From Kitasatospora aureofaciens (lineage in GTDB: Bacteria; Actinomycetota; Actinomycetes; Streptomycetales; Streptomycetaceae): 64,000 nucleotides of DNA. The translations under genes and the position numbers were made by a program. The DNA is taken from NCBI GenBank assembly GCA_000720845.1, contig JODU01000013.1:62001-126000 (forward strand), written 5' to 3'. Shown here one piece after another: positions 7,581 through 14,861 of the stretch. The notes beneath the pieces are model-generated. The model saw only the letters and a program-made list of their open reading frames with translations, had not been told where the DNA came from and searched no databases. Within the stretch, counting starts at the first letter, position 1; every line of letters starts with the position of its first letter.

Positions 7581-8687
7581 TCAGCTGTCGTAGTCCACGG
7601 TCAGCTTCTCGGAGACCGGGTACGACTGGCAGGTCAGGACGTAGCCGGCGTCGACCTCGGCGGTTTCGAGCGCGTAGTTGCGGCGCATGTCGACACTGCC
7701 GTCGGTGACCAGGGCCCGGCAGGTCCCGCAGACCCCGCCCTTGCAGGCGAAGGGCAGGTCGGGGCGGGTCTGCTGGGCCCCGTCGAGCACCGACCGCTCC
7801 CGGGAGAGCGAGGCGGTCGTCGAGCGGCCGTCCAGGGTGATGGTGACCTCACTGACGGGGCCCTCGGGGCCGCTCTCCTCGTGGCGCACCTCCCGCACGG
7901 GCTCGTCGTCGGCGTAGAACAGCTCCCGGTGGACGCGCCCGGCCGGGACACCGAGGCCGGTCAGGACCTGCTGGGCGTCGGCGACCATGCCCTGCGGACC
8001 GCACAGCCACCAGTGGTCCGCGCTCTCCACGTCCACCAGGGAACCGATGAGCTCCGCGAGCCGTCCGGCGTCCAGGCGGCCGGAGAGCACCTCGGACTCG
8101 CGGGGTTCGCGGGAGAGCACGTGGGCGAGGTGGAAGCGGGTCGGGTGGAGGTCCTTCAGGTCGGCCAACTCGTCGGCGAACATCACCGTGTCGGTGCGGC
8201 GGTTGCCGTAGAAGAGGGTGACGGCGGAGCGCTCGTCGGCGGCGAGCACCGACTCGGCGATGGACACCATCGGGGTGATGCCCGATCCGGCTGCGATCAG
8301 TACGTGGTGGCCGGGGGTGCTCAGGTCGGGCGTGAAGAGGCCGGTGGGCGCCATCACCTCGACGATGTCGCCGGGCCGCACCTCGTCGACCAGCCACGCC
8401 GAGAACAGTCCGCCCGGCACCACCCGCACTCCGATGCGCGGCGCCGAGCCGGCCGGTGCGCAGATCGAGTAGGAGCGGCGCTCGTCCCGGCCGTCCACCT
8501 CGCGCCGCAGGGTGAGCGACTGGCCGGGCGCGAAGGCGAACTCCCCGGCCAGCTCGTCGGGGATCTCGAAGCTCACGGCCGCCGCGTCCGCGCACAGCCG
8601 CTCGACGGCCGCGACGCGCAGACGGTGGAAGGCGGGCCGGCGGCGGCTGCGCACCGGCGGCGCCGGGACGGGGGCGGTCGGGGCCAT
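7581..8687 (-). CDS. paaE: Phenylacetyl-CoA epoxidase reductase subunit PaaE
   Basis: A 368-residue oxidoreductase that passes electrons from NADPH through FAD and a [2Fe-2S] centre to the PaaAC di-iron core. Domain order: FAD-binding (RRSYSICAP, residues about 70-78), NAD(P)-binding (IAAGSGITPMVSI, WWLCGPQGMV), and a C-terminal plant-type ferredoxin with FACKGGVCGTCRALV plus LTCQS. The ATG at 8687 shares a base with the paaD stop (TGATG) and has AAGGAG upstream, so I prefer it over the longer frame to 8738. Overlapping junctions imply coupled translation with paaD. It is the last gene of the operon. Confidence 0.95.
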   Translation of the reverse strand: MAPTAPVPAPPVRSRRRPAFHRLRVAAVERLCADAAAVSFEIPDELAGEFAFAPGQSLTLRREVDGRDERRSYSICAPAGSAPRIGVRVVPGGLFSAWLVDEVRPGDIVEVMAPTGLFTPDLSTPGHHVLIAAGSGITPMVSIAESVLAADERSAVTLFYGNRRTDTVMFADELADLKDLHPTRFHLAHVLSREPRESEVLSGRLDAGRLAELIGSLVDVESADHWWLCGPQGMVADAQQVLTGLGVPAGRVHRELFYADDEPVREVRHEESGPEGPVSEVTITLDGRSTTASLSRERSVLDGAQQTRPDLPFACKGGVCGTCRALVTDGSVDMRRNYALETAEVDAGYVLTCQSYPVSEKLTVDYDS

Positions 8688-9202
8688 CAGATCTCCTTGA
8701 CGTACTCGAACGGCTCGCGGCAGGCCCGGCAGCGCCACAGGGCCTTGCAGGACGTGGCGGCGAAGCGGGAGGTCTCCTCGGTGTCCGCCGAGCCGCAGCG
8801 GGGGCAGGGCACCGCGGGCCGGGTGGGCGACAGCACCAGGGAGACCGGGCCGCGGGGTGCGGCCCCGGGCGGGGCGATGCCGTGCTCGGCGAGCTTCAGA
8901 CGGCCCGACTCGGTGATCCAGTCGCTGGTCCAGGGCGGGTCCAGGACGGTGCGGATCTCCACGCGCGGGTACCCCGCCGCCCGCAGCCGCGCGGCGACGT
9001 CCGCCCGCATCTCGGCCATGGCCGGGCAGCCCGAGTAGGTGGGGGTCAGGCTCGCGACCACGGTGCCGTCCCCGCCCACCTCCACGTCGCGCAGGACGCC
9101 GAGGTCGGCGAGGGTCAGCATGGGCAGCTCGGGATCGGGCACCTGCTCGGCGACCTGCCGGGCGCGGCGGGCGTCAAGGAGTGCGGCCTCTCGCGTCACC
9201 AT
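8687..9202 (-). CDS. paaD: Phenylacetate degradation protein PaaD (DUF59/MIP18 family)
   Basis: A 171-residue protein with an N-terminal DUF59/MIP18 domain (VPDPELPMLTLADLGVLRDV, then TPTYSGCPAM with the family cysteine) and a C-terminal zinc ribbon (CPRCGS ... CRACREPF). PaaD is required for phenylacetyl-CoA epoxidase activity and is thought to help assemble iron or Fe-S centres of the complex. The start ATG 9202 overlaps the paaC end by 7 bases and the stop overlaps paaE, so it is embedded in the operon. A longer open frame extends to 9826 but only reads antisense to paaC. Confidence 0.93.
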   Translation of the reverse strand: MVTREAALLDARRARQVAEQVPDPELPMLTLADLGVLRDVEVGGDGTVVASLTPTYSGCPAMAEMRADVAARLRAAGYPRVEIRTVLDPPWTSDWITESGRLKLAEHGIAPPGAAPRGPVSLVLSPTRPAVPCPRCGSADTEETSRFAATSCKALWRCRACREPFEYVKEI

Positions 9203-10023
9203 GTCGCCTCCGGGTGGGCGCGGGCGACGCCCTGCAGCTCGGTCAGGAGCGGCGCCAGGTGTTCGGTGTGCCGGCCGGCGCGGCCGGATCCGGGCAGCGG
9301 CCGGTGGACGGGCAGGGTCAGTCCGGCGGCGTCGGTGACCTGGCGCAGGTCGTCGGCGACCTCGTCGCGGACGTCGTACGCCGTGTGCAGCTCGCCGAGG
9401 TAGGGGGCGACCTCGTCCAGCGCGGCGCGCATCCTGCGGTGCGACTCCTCCGTCCCGTCGCCCAGCCGCACGCACCACTCGGCGGCGTACTGGCGGTGGT
9501 ACGTCAGCTCCTTGACCCCCTTGGCCGCGACCGCCGCGAGGACCGGGTCGGGGTGGGCCTTCAGCCGCCGGAAGTGCGCCAGGCGCCAGCTGGAGAGCAC
9601 CAGCAGCCGCACTACGGCGAACGCGAAGTCGCCGCCCGGGAGTTCGGCCAGACGGACGTTGCGGAAGTCGTCGGCGTCCCGGAAGTAGGCATACGCGTCC
9701 TCGCCGCGTCCGGTGCCGTCGGCCTGGCCTGCCCGGGAGTAGAGCAGGCGGGCCTGGCCGAGGAGGTCGAGGCCGATGTTGGCCAGCGCCACCTCCTCCT
9801 CCAGCTCGGGCGCGCGGGTGACCCACTCGGCGAGCCGCTGGGCGCTGACCAGGGCGTCGTCGGCGAGCGCCACGCAGTCCGCGGCCAGTGCGCCCGCGTC
9901 GACGCCCTCGGGCACGGTGGTGTCGACGCCGTGCAGCGGGTCCTCGAAGCCGGTGCCGTAGGCCCAGCGGGTGTCGTCCTCGTGCCCCTCGGCGAGGGTC
10001 ATGTAGACGTGGTCGTCACTCAT
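9196..10023 (-). CDS. paaC: Phenylacetyl-CoA epoxidase structural subunit PaaC
   Basis: A 275-residue ferritin-like subunit that pairs with catalytic PaaA in the phenylacetyl-CoA 1,2-epoxidase. The chain shows LEEEVALANIGLDLLGQAR, DFAFAVVRLLVLSSWR and KELTYHRQYAAEW, the helical framework of PaaC, which keeps the di-iron fold but has lost active-site ligands in known members. Length matches the family. It starts at ATG 10023, 9 bases after the paaB stop, and overlaps paaD by 7 bases. Confidence 0.95.
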   Translation of the reverse strand: MSDDHVYMTLAEGHEDDTRWAYGTGFEDPLHGVDTTVPEGVDAGALAADCVALADDALVSAQRLAEWVTRAPELEEEVALANIGLDLLGQARLLYSRAGQADGTGRGEDAYAYFRDADDFRNVRLAELPGGDFAFAVVRLLVLSSWRLAHFRRLKAHPDPVLAAVAAKGVKELTYHRQYAAEWCVRLGDGTEESHRRMRAALDEVAPYLGELHTAYDVRDEVADDLRQVTDAAGLTLPVHRPLPGSGRAGRHTEHLAPLLTELQGVARAHPEATW

Positions 10024-10032
10024 GCCCTGCTC

Positions 10033-10344
10033 CTAGATGTGGGGGACGTCGTCGGGGATGTCGTAGAAGGTCGGGTGGCGGTAGACCTTGTCGGCGCTGG
10101 GGGCGAAGAAGGGGTCCTTCTCGTCGCGGGTGGAGGCGGTGATGTGCTCGGAGCGCACCACCCAGATGCTCACGCCCTCGTTGCGCCGGGTGTAGAGGTC
10201 GCGGGCGTGCGTGAGGGCCATCGCGTCGTCGGCGGCGTGCAACGAGCCGACGTGCACGTGGTTGAGGCCGCGCTTGCCGCGCACGAACACCTCGTACAGC
10301 GGCCAGCCCCGCTTCTCGGGCTTCCGGGTCTCCTCGGTGCTCAT
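10033..10344 (-). CDS. paaB: Phenylacetyl-CoA epoxidase subunit PaaB
   Basis: A 103-residue small subunit. It has the family beginning GWPLYEVFVRGKRGLNHVHV and the SLHAADDAMALTHARDLYTRR segment, and ends YDIPDDVPHI. PaaB bridges PaaAC heterodimers in the epoxidase complex and is not catalytic. ATG 10344 overlaps the paaA stop by 4 bases (ATGA), so the two are translationally coupled. Confidence 0.95.
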   Translation of the reverse strand: MSTEETRKPEKRGWPLYEVFVRGKRGLNHVHVGSLHAADDAMALTHARDLYTRRNEGVSIWVVRSEHITASTRDEKDPFFAPSADKVYRHPTFYDIPDDVPHI

Positions 10345-11327
10345 GCCGCCGCTCCCTTCTCCGCGCGGGCGGCCTGCTTGGCGGCGTGGGCGGTGGCCGC
10401 CTCGCGCACCCAGGCGCCGTCCTCGTGGGCGGTGCGCCGCCGCTCCATCCGCCGGTCGTTGCAGGGGCCGTCGCCCTTGATGACGCGCATCAGCTCGTCC
10501 CAGTCGGGGGTGCCGAAGTCGTGGTGCCCGGTCTCCTCGTTCCAGCGCAGCTCCGGGTCGGGCAGGGTGACGCCGAGCTTCTCGGCCTGCGGGACGGTCA
10601 TGTCGACGAAGCGGCGGCGCAGTTCGTCGTTGCTGTGCCGCTTGATCTTCCAGGCCATCGACCGGGCCGAGTTGGGCGAGGCGTCGTCGGGCGGGCCGAA
10701 CATCATCAGGGACGGCCACCACCAGCGGTTCACCGCGTCCTGGACCATCTCCCGCTGGGCGTCGGTGCCGCGCATCATGGTCATCAGCAGCTCGTAGCCC
10801 TGCCGCTGGTGGAAGGACTCCTCCTTGCAGATGCGCACCATCGCGCGCGCGTAGGGCCCGTAGGAGCTGCGGCACAGCGGCACCTGGTTGCAGATCGCCG
10901 CGCCGTCCACGAACCAGCCGATCACCCCGACGTCGGCGAAGCTGAGGGTCGGGTAGTTGAAGATCGACGAGTACTTCTGGCGGCCCTCGATCAGCCGCTG
11001 GGTGAGGTCGTCGCGGTCCGCGCCGAGGGTCTCGGCCGCCGAGTACAGGTACAGGCCGTGGCCGGCCTCGTCCTGGACCTTGGCGAAGAGGATCGCCTTG
11101 CGGCGCAGCGACGGCGCCCGGGTGATCCACTCGCCCTCGGGCTGCATGCCGATGATCTCCGAGTGCGCGTGCTGGGCGATCTGCCGGATCAGCGTCTTGC
11201 GGTAGCCGTCGGGCATCCAGTCCCGCGGCTCGATGCGCTGGTCCCGCGCGATCGTCGCGTCGAAGTGCTCCTGCAGTCCGTCCGGCGCGTCCGGGGGCGG
11301 CACCTCGGCGGCGTGTGTCGTGGTCAT
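10341..11327 (-). CDS. paaA: Phenylacetyl-CoA epoxidase catalytic subunit PaaA
   Basis: A 328-residue di-iron oxygenase subunit that, with PaaBCDE, converts phenylacetyl-CoA to its 1,2-epoxide, the committed ring-activation step of aerobic phenylacetate catabolism. Visible parts are HAHSEIIGMQPEGEWI, KVQDEAGHGLYLYSAAE (E..H iron-ligand helix) and ICKEESFHQRQGYELL (second E..H helix), then KIKRHSNDELRRRFVDM. ATG 11327 (MTTTHAAEV) has GGGAAG nine bases upstream; GTG 11333 is a weaker alternative. It is first in the operon and preceded by a promoter and a palindromic operator (see 11343-11393). Confidence 0.96.
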   Translation of the reverse strand: MTTTHAAEVPPPDAPDGLQEHFDATIARDQRIEPRDWMPDGYRKTLIRQIAQHAHSEIIGMQPEGEWITRAPSLRRKAILFAKVQDEAGHGLYLYSAAETLGADRDDLTQRLIEGRQKYSSIFNYPTLSFADVGVIGWFVDGAAICNQVPLCRSSYGPYARAMVRICKEESFHQRQGYELLMTMMRGTDAQREMVQDAVNRWWWPSLMMFGPPDDASPNSARSMAWKIKRHSNDELRRRFVDMTVPQAEKLGVTLPDPELRWNEETGHHDFGTPDWDELMRVIKGDGPCNDRRMERRRTAHEDGAWVREAATAHAAKQAARAEKGAAA

Positions 11328-11342
11328 CGTCACCAGCTTCCC

Positions 11343-11361
11343 AACCGACCATTCGTTCGGT
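11343..11361 (-). promoter_or_regulatory. Operator upstream of paaA (TetR/PaaR-type palindrome)
   Basis: ACCGA-ccattcgt-TCGGT, a 5-bp-arm palindrome just downstream of the paaABCDE -10 box. Its reverse complement shares CGAATGGTCGGT with the element in front of paaI. TetR-family PaaR repressors bind similar sites upstream of paa genes and are relieved by phenylacetyl-CoA. The repressor gene is not in this window. Confidence 0.65.
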
Positions 11362-11364
11362 GTC

Positions 11365-11393
11365 AGTGTGACGCGTTTCCGCGCGCCGGGCAA
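11365..11393 (-). promoter_or_regulatory. Promoter of paaABCDE
   Basis: Read on the minus strand: -35 TTGCCC (11393-11388), 17-base spacer, -10 CACACT (11370-11365). The start point would fall at or just before the palindrome at 11343-11361, which places the operator to block initiation. Confidence 0.5.
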
Positions 11394-11419
11394 GAGCCGG
11401 ACCTCCCCCGGTCACACTC

Positions 11420-11448
11420 TTGACAGCGCCGCCGCGCGGCTGGATTAC
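11420..11448 (+). promoter_or_regulatory. Promoter of paaI-paaK
   Basis: -35 TTGACA (11420-11425), 17-base spacer, -10 GATTAC (11443-11448). The start point would fall near 11455, upstream of the operator at 11468 and the GGGAG ribosome binding site at 11483-11487. Confidence 0.55.
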
Positions 11449-11467
11449 TTGGCCTTGCCGCGCGCTA

Positions 11468-11481
11468 ACCGAATGGTCGGT
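11468..11481 (+). promoter_or_regulatory. Operator upstream of paaI (TetR/PaaR-type palindrome)
   Basis: ACCGA-ATGG-TCGGT palindrome downstream of the paaIK promoter. It shares a 12-base core, CGAATGGTCGGT, with the operator of the divergent paaABCDE operon, so one regulator probably controls both. Confidence 0.65.
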
Positions 11482-11492
11482 CGGGAGTCAAG

Positions 11493-12008
11493 GTGGTGGG
11501 TACGGTGTCGCAGGCCACTGATCGATCGCCCACGGAGGCGATGTTCTCCGCGGACGAGGCCTCCCGGGGGCTCGGCATCGAGCTGGTGGAGCACGGCGCG
11601 GGCAGGGCCGTGGTCCGCATGACCGTGACCCCGGCGATGGTGAACGGACACCGGATCGCCCACGGCGGCTTCCTGTTCCTGCTGGCCGACACCGCCTTCG
11701 CCTGCGCCTGCAACAGCCACGGTCCCGTGACGGTGGCGGCCGGCGCCGACATCGTCTTCGTCGCCCCGGCCCGCGAGGGCGACGTGCTCGTGGCCCTCGC
11801 CGAGGAACGCGTCCGGTACGGGCGCAGCGGCGTCTACGACGTGAGCGTGCGGCGCGGAGACGAGGTGATCGCGGAGTTCCGCGGCCGGAGTCGCAGCGTG
11901 CGGGACGACGGACGCGGCCCCGCGGCGGAGAACGGCGGACGCGGCCGCGGTGCGCGGGACGACACGGCGCGCGAGACGCCGGGCACGACGACGAAGGAGT
12001 CGCGATGA
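11493..12008 (+). CDS. paaI: Hydroxyphenylacetyl-CoA thioesterase PaaI
   Basis: A 171-residue hotdog-fold thioesterase. Residues 20-130 carry the family pattern: MVNGHRIAHGGFLFLLADTAFACACNS broken into the HGG catalytic helix and the following ADTAFA, then VTVAAGADIVFVAPAREGD. PaaI removes CoA from dead-end ring-hydroxylated phenylacetyl-CoA esters and so frees trapped CoA. The last 40 residues are a low-complexity Arg/Gly tail not needed by the fold. GTG 11493 has GGGAG five bases upstream. The stop overlaps the paaK start (ATGA), so the two are coupled. Confidence 0.92.
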   Translation: MVGTVSQATDRSPTEAMFSADEASRGLGIELVEHGAGRAVVRMTVTPAMVNGHRIAHGGFLFLLADTAFACACNSHGPVTVAAGADIVFVAPAREGDVLVALAEERVRYGRSGVYDVSVRRGDEVIAEFRGRSRSVRDDGRGPAAENGGRGRGARDDTARETPGTTTKESR

Positions 12009-13351
12009 GCAGCGAGCCGACGACCGGGACGGCCCCGGCGCCCCGACCGGGCGAGCCCCTCCCCCACGACCTGCTGGACGACGCCGAGCGCCTGTCCGGT
12101 GAGCAGCTCCGCGAGCTCCAGCTAGACCGCCTGCGCGCGACCCTGCGGCACGCCTACGACCACGTGGAGCTGTACCGCAAGAAGTTCGACGCCGCCGGGG
12201 TGAGTCCCGACGACTGCCGCAGTCTGGCGGACCTGTCCCGGTTCCCCTTCACCACCAAGGCTGACCTGCGGGACACCTACCCCTTCGGCATGTTCGCCGT
12301 CCCGATGGCCGACGTGCGGCGCGTGCACGCCTCCAGCGGCACCACCGGCCGCCCCACCGTGGTCGGATACACGGAGAACGACCTGTCCATGTGGGCGGAC
12401 GTCACGGCCCGTTCGATCCGCGCGGCCGGCGGCCGGCCCGGCCACAAGGTGCACATCTCCTACGGCTACGGCCTGTTCACCGGCGGCCTCGGCGCGCACT
12501 ACGGCGCCGAGCGCGCCGGCTGCACGGTGATCCCCGCCTCCGGCGGCATGACGGCACGACAGGTGCAGATCATCCAGGACTTCCGGCCCGAGATCATCAT
12601 GGTCACCCCGTCCTACATGCTCACCCTGCTCGACGAGTTCGAGCGGCAGGGCGTCGACCCGCGCAGCAGCTCCCTGAAGGTCGGCATCTTCGGCGCCGAG
12701 CCGTGGACCGAGGAGATGCGGCGCGAGATCGAGGAGCGCATGGACATCCACGCCGTGGACATCTACGGCCTGTCCGAGGTGATCGGCCCCGGCGTGGCGC
12801 AGGAGTGCGTCGAGACCAAGGACGGGCTGCACATCTGGGAGGACCACTTCTACCCCGAGGTGGTGGACCCGCTCACCGACGCCGTGCTGCCCGAGGGCGA
12901 GGAGGGCGAGATCGTCTTCACCTCCCTCACCAAGGAGGCGCTCCCGGTGATCCGCTACCGCACGCGCGACCTGACCCGCCTGCTGCCCGGCACCGCCCGT
13001 CCCGCCTTCCGCCGGATGCAGAAGGTCACCGGGCGCTGCGACGACATGATCATCCTGCGGGGGGTGAACGTCTTCCCCACCCAGGTCGAGGAGATCGTGC
13101 TGCGCACGCCGGGCGTCGCCCCGCACTTCCAGCTCCGGCTCACCGAACGCGGTCGCATGGACCACATGACGGTGCGCGTCGAGGCCCGGCCCGACGCCGG
13201 TCCCGAACAGCGCCAGGCCGCCGCGAGGGCGATCGGACAGGGCGTCAAGGACGGTGTGGGCGTCACCGTGGAGGTGGAGGTCGTCGAGCCGGAGACCCTG
13301 GAGCGCTCGCTCGGCAAGATCCGCCGGGTGTGGGACCTGCGGGGCGCGTGA
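12005..13351 (+). CDS. paaK: Phenylacetate-CoA ligase PaaK
   Basis: A 448-residue AMP-forming ligase that converts phenylacetate, ATP and CoA to phenylacetyl-CoA, the entry step of the pathway. The P-loop-like motif HASSGTTGRPTVVGYT, the acyl-adenylate motif IFGAEPWTEEMRREIEERM, YGLSEVIGPG and the hinge region TGRCDDMIILRGVNVFPTQV are all present in order. GAAGGAG precedes ATG 12005, which overlaps the paaI stop. A 111-bp gap separates it from the flavin monooxygenase downstream on the same strand. Confidence 0.96.
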   Translation: MSSEPTTGTAPAPRPGEPLPHDLLDDAERLSGEQLRELQLDRLRATLRHAYDHVELYRKKFDAAGVSPDDCRSLADLSRFPFTTKADLRDTYPFGMFAVPMADVRRVHASSGTTGRPTVVGYTENDLSMWADVTARSIRAAGGRPGHKVHISYGYGLFTGGLGAHYGAERAGCTVIPASGGMTARQVQIIQDFRPEIIMVTPSYMLTLLDEFERQGVDPRSSSLKVGIFGAEPWTEEMRREIEERMDIHAVDIYGLSEVIGPGVAQECVETKDGLHIWEDHFYPEVVDPLTDAVLPEGEEGEIVFTSLTKEALPVIRYRTRDLTRLLPGTARPAFRRMQKVTGRCDDMIILRGVNVFPTQVEEIVLRTPGVAPHFQLRLTERGRMDHMTVRVEARPDAGPEQRQAAARAIGQGVKDGVGVTVEVEVVEPETLERSLGKIRRVWDLRGA

Positions 13352-13462
13352 AACGTGAGCACGGACACGTCCGTTCGTGGGTCGTGCTGGTGTGCGAGAA
13401 GAAACGGATGGGCAGTAAAGGCATGATCGGGGGAGGTTGAGTACATCCTGGGGGGACATCCC

Positions 13463-14761
13463 GTGCGTGTGTGTGTGATCGGTGCAGGCCTGTCGGGGCT
13501 GGCGGTGGGCCATGCCCTGAAGGAGCGCGGCATCTCCTTCGTCTGCCTGGAGAAGGCGGCCGACGTCGGCGGGATCTGGCGGCAGCCGGGGGCCGGTGAG
13601 CGGGGACCGGGCTATCAGTCCCTGCACCTGAACACCGCCAAGCAGCTGACCGGTTACGCGGACTTCCCGATGCCGTCCTCCTACCCGCTCTACCCCGGGC
13701 ACAGCCAGGTCGCCGCCTACCTGCGGTCGTTCGCCGAGTGGGCGGGGCTGCTCGGCCACGTCGAGCTGCGGACCGAGGTGGTCTCCGTCCGCCGGGAAGC
13801 GGACGGCGCCTGGACGGTCGTCAGCCGGGGCGCGGACGGTGCGCACCTTTCGCGCCGGTTCGAGCAGGTGGTGGTCGCCTCCGGGCACCACACCGACCCG
13901 GCCCTGCCCGACCCCCTCCCGGCCGGCGCGGACTCCTTCGCCGGAACGATTCTTCACTCCCTCGACTACCGCGACGGCCGTGACTTCGCCGGGCAGCGGG
14001 TCGTCGTGGTGGGCCTCGGCGCCTCGGCGGTGGACATCGCGGCGGACCTCTCCCGGCACGCGGAGCGGACCCTGCTCTCGGTGCGCCGGGGACTGCACAT
14101 CGTGCCCAAGCAGCTCTTCGGGATGTCGGTCGACGAGATCGCCGAAGCCCCCTGGTGGAACGAGATGTCCTTCGCCGAGCGGCGCCAGTGGGTGGAGCAG
14201 GCCCTGCTGGTGGCCCGCGGCAGACTGTCGGACTACGGCCTGCCCGAGCCCGACCACCCGGTCTTCTCCTCCGCGACCACGCTCTCGGACGAGATCCTGA
14301 GCCGGATCCGGCACGGGGCGGTGACCCCGAAGCCCGCGATCGCCTCGTTCGAGGGCGACCGGGTCGTGTTCACGGACGGCGGCTCCGAGCGGGCCGACGC
14401 GGTCGTCTACTGCACCGGCTTCCACATGACCTTCCCCTTCCTGCCCCCCGGCTGCCCGGTGGCGGCGGACGGCTCGGTCGAGCTGTACCGGCGGGTCGTC
14501 CCGGCGGACCGGCCCGGGCTGTACTTCGTCGGGCTGGTGCGCCCCGTGGGCGCCATCACCCGGCTGGTGGAGGCCCAGGCGCGGTGGGTGGCGCGCCTCG
14601 TCGACGGCGCCGCCGCGCTGCCCGCGCCGCAGGAGATGCGCGAGGAGATCGGCACGTACCTGGCCGGCATCGTCCAGCGCTACGGCCGGACCGAGGGCGC
14701 CTCGATCCAGGTCGACGTGGGTCCGTACCTGGCGGAGTTCCGGGAGTCGCTGCCCGTGTGA
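13463..14761 (+). CDS. Flavin-dependent monooxygenase, SCO7468-like (aldoxime-forming)
   Basis: A 432-residue class B flavoprotein monooxygenase. It has an N-terminal FAD Rossmann motif VIGAGLSGLAVG, the FMO-type signature FAGTILHSLDYRD, a second NADPH Rossmann motif VVVGLGASAVDIA and the late VVYCTGF. Position between paaK and an indole prenyltransferase matches SCO7468 of S. coelicolor, reported to convert 5-dimethylallyl-tryptophan to 5-dimethylallylindole-3-acetaldoxime, which then loses water to the acetonitrile. By family alone it could oxidise other amines or sulfides; the substrate is inferred from context. GTG 13463 follows a GGGGGGA site. It is convergent with the prenyltransferase. 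Confidence 0.88.
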   Translation: MRVCVIGAGLSGLAVGHALKERGISFVCLEKAADVGGIWRQPGAGERGPGYQSLHLNTAKQLTGYADFPMPSSYPLYPGHSQVAAYLRSFAEWAGLLGHVELRTEVVSVRREADGAWTVVSRGADGAHLSRRFEQVVVASGHHTDPALPDPLPAGADSFAGTILHSLDYRDGRDFAGQRVVVVGLGASAVDIAADLSRHAERTLLSVRRGLHIVPKQLFGMSVDEIAEAPWWNEMSFAERRQWVEQALLVARGRLSDYGLPEPDHPVFSSATTLSDEILSRIRHGAVTPKPAIASFEGDRVVFTDGGSERADAVVYCTGFHMTFPFLPPGCPVAADGSVELYRRVVPADRPGLYFVGLVRPVGAITRLVEAQARWVARLVDGAAALPAPQEMREEIGTYLAGIVQRYGRTEGASIQVDVGPYLAEFRESLPV

Positions 14762-14769
14762 CCGTCCCG

Positions 14770-14796
14770 CCGGGCGTCGTCGGTGACGACGCCCGG
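14770..14796. terminator. Bidirectional terminator 1 between monooxygenase and prenyltransferase
   Basis: Perfect 12-bp inverted repeat CCGGGCGTCGTC / GACGACGCCCGG with a 3-base loop in the gap between two convergent genes. Confidence 0.75.
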
Positions 14797-14809
14797 CCAG
14801 GTCCCCGCC

Positions 14810-14842
14810 CAGGGCTCCCGGTGGATCGCACCGGGAGCCCTG
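14810..14842. terminator. Bidirectional terminator 2 between monooxygenase and prenyltransferase
   Basis: Perfect 14-bp inverted repeat CAGGGCTCCCGGTG / CACCGGGAGCCCTG with a 5-base loop, directly after the first hairpin. Two strong hairpins in 73 bases insulate the convergent genes. Confidence 0.75.
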
Positions 14843-14861
14843 CCGCGTGCGGACACTCCGG

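Noticed and set aside
13348..13440. 30-codon ORF between paaK and the monooxygenase with a GTGA overlap on the paaK stop
   Set aside because: It has no good ribosome binding site and many A/T-ending codons (AAA, CGT, GGA, AGT) unlike its neighbours, so it is probably just the intergenic region.
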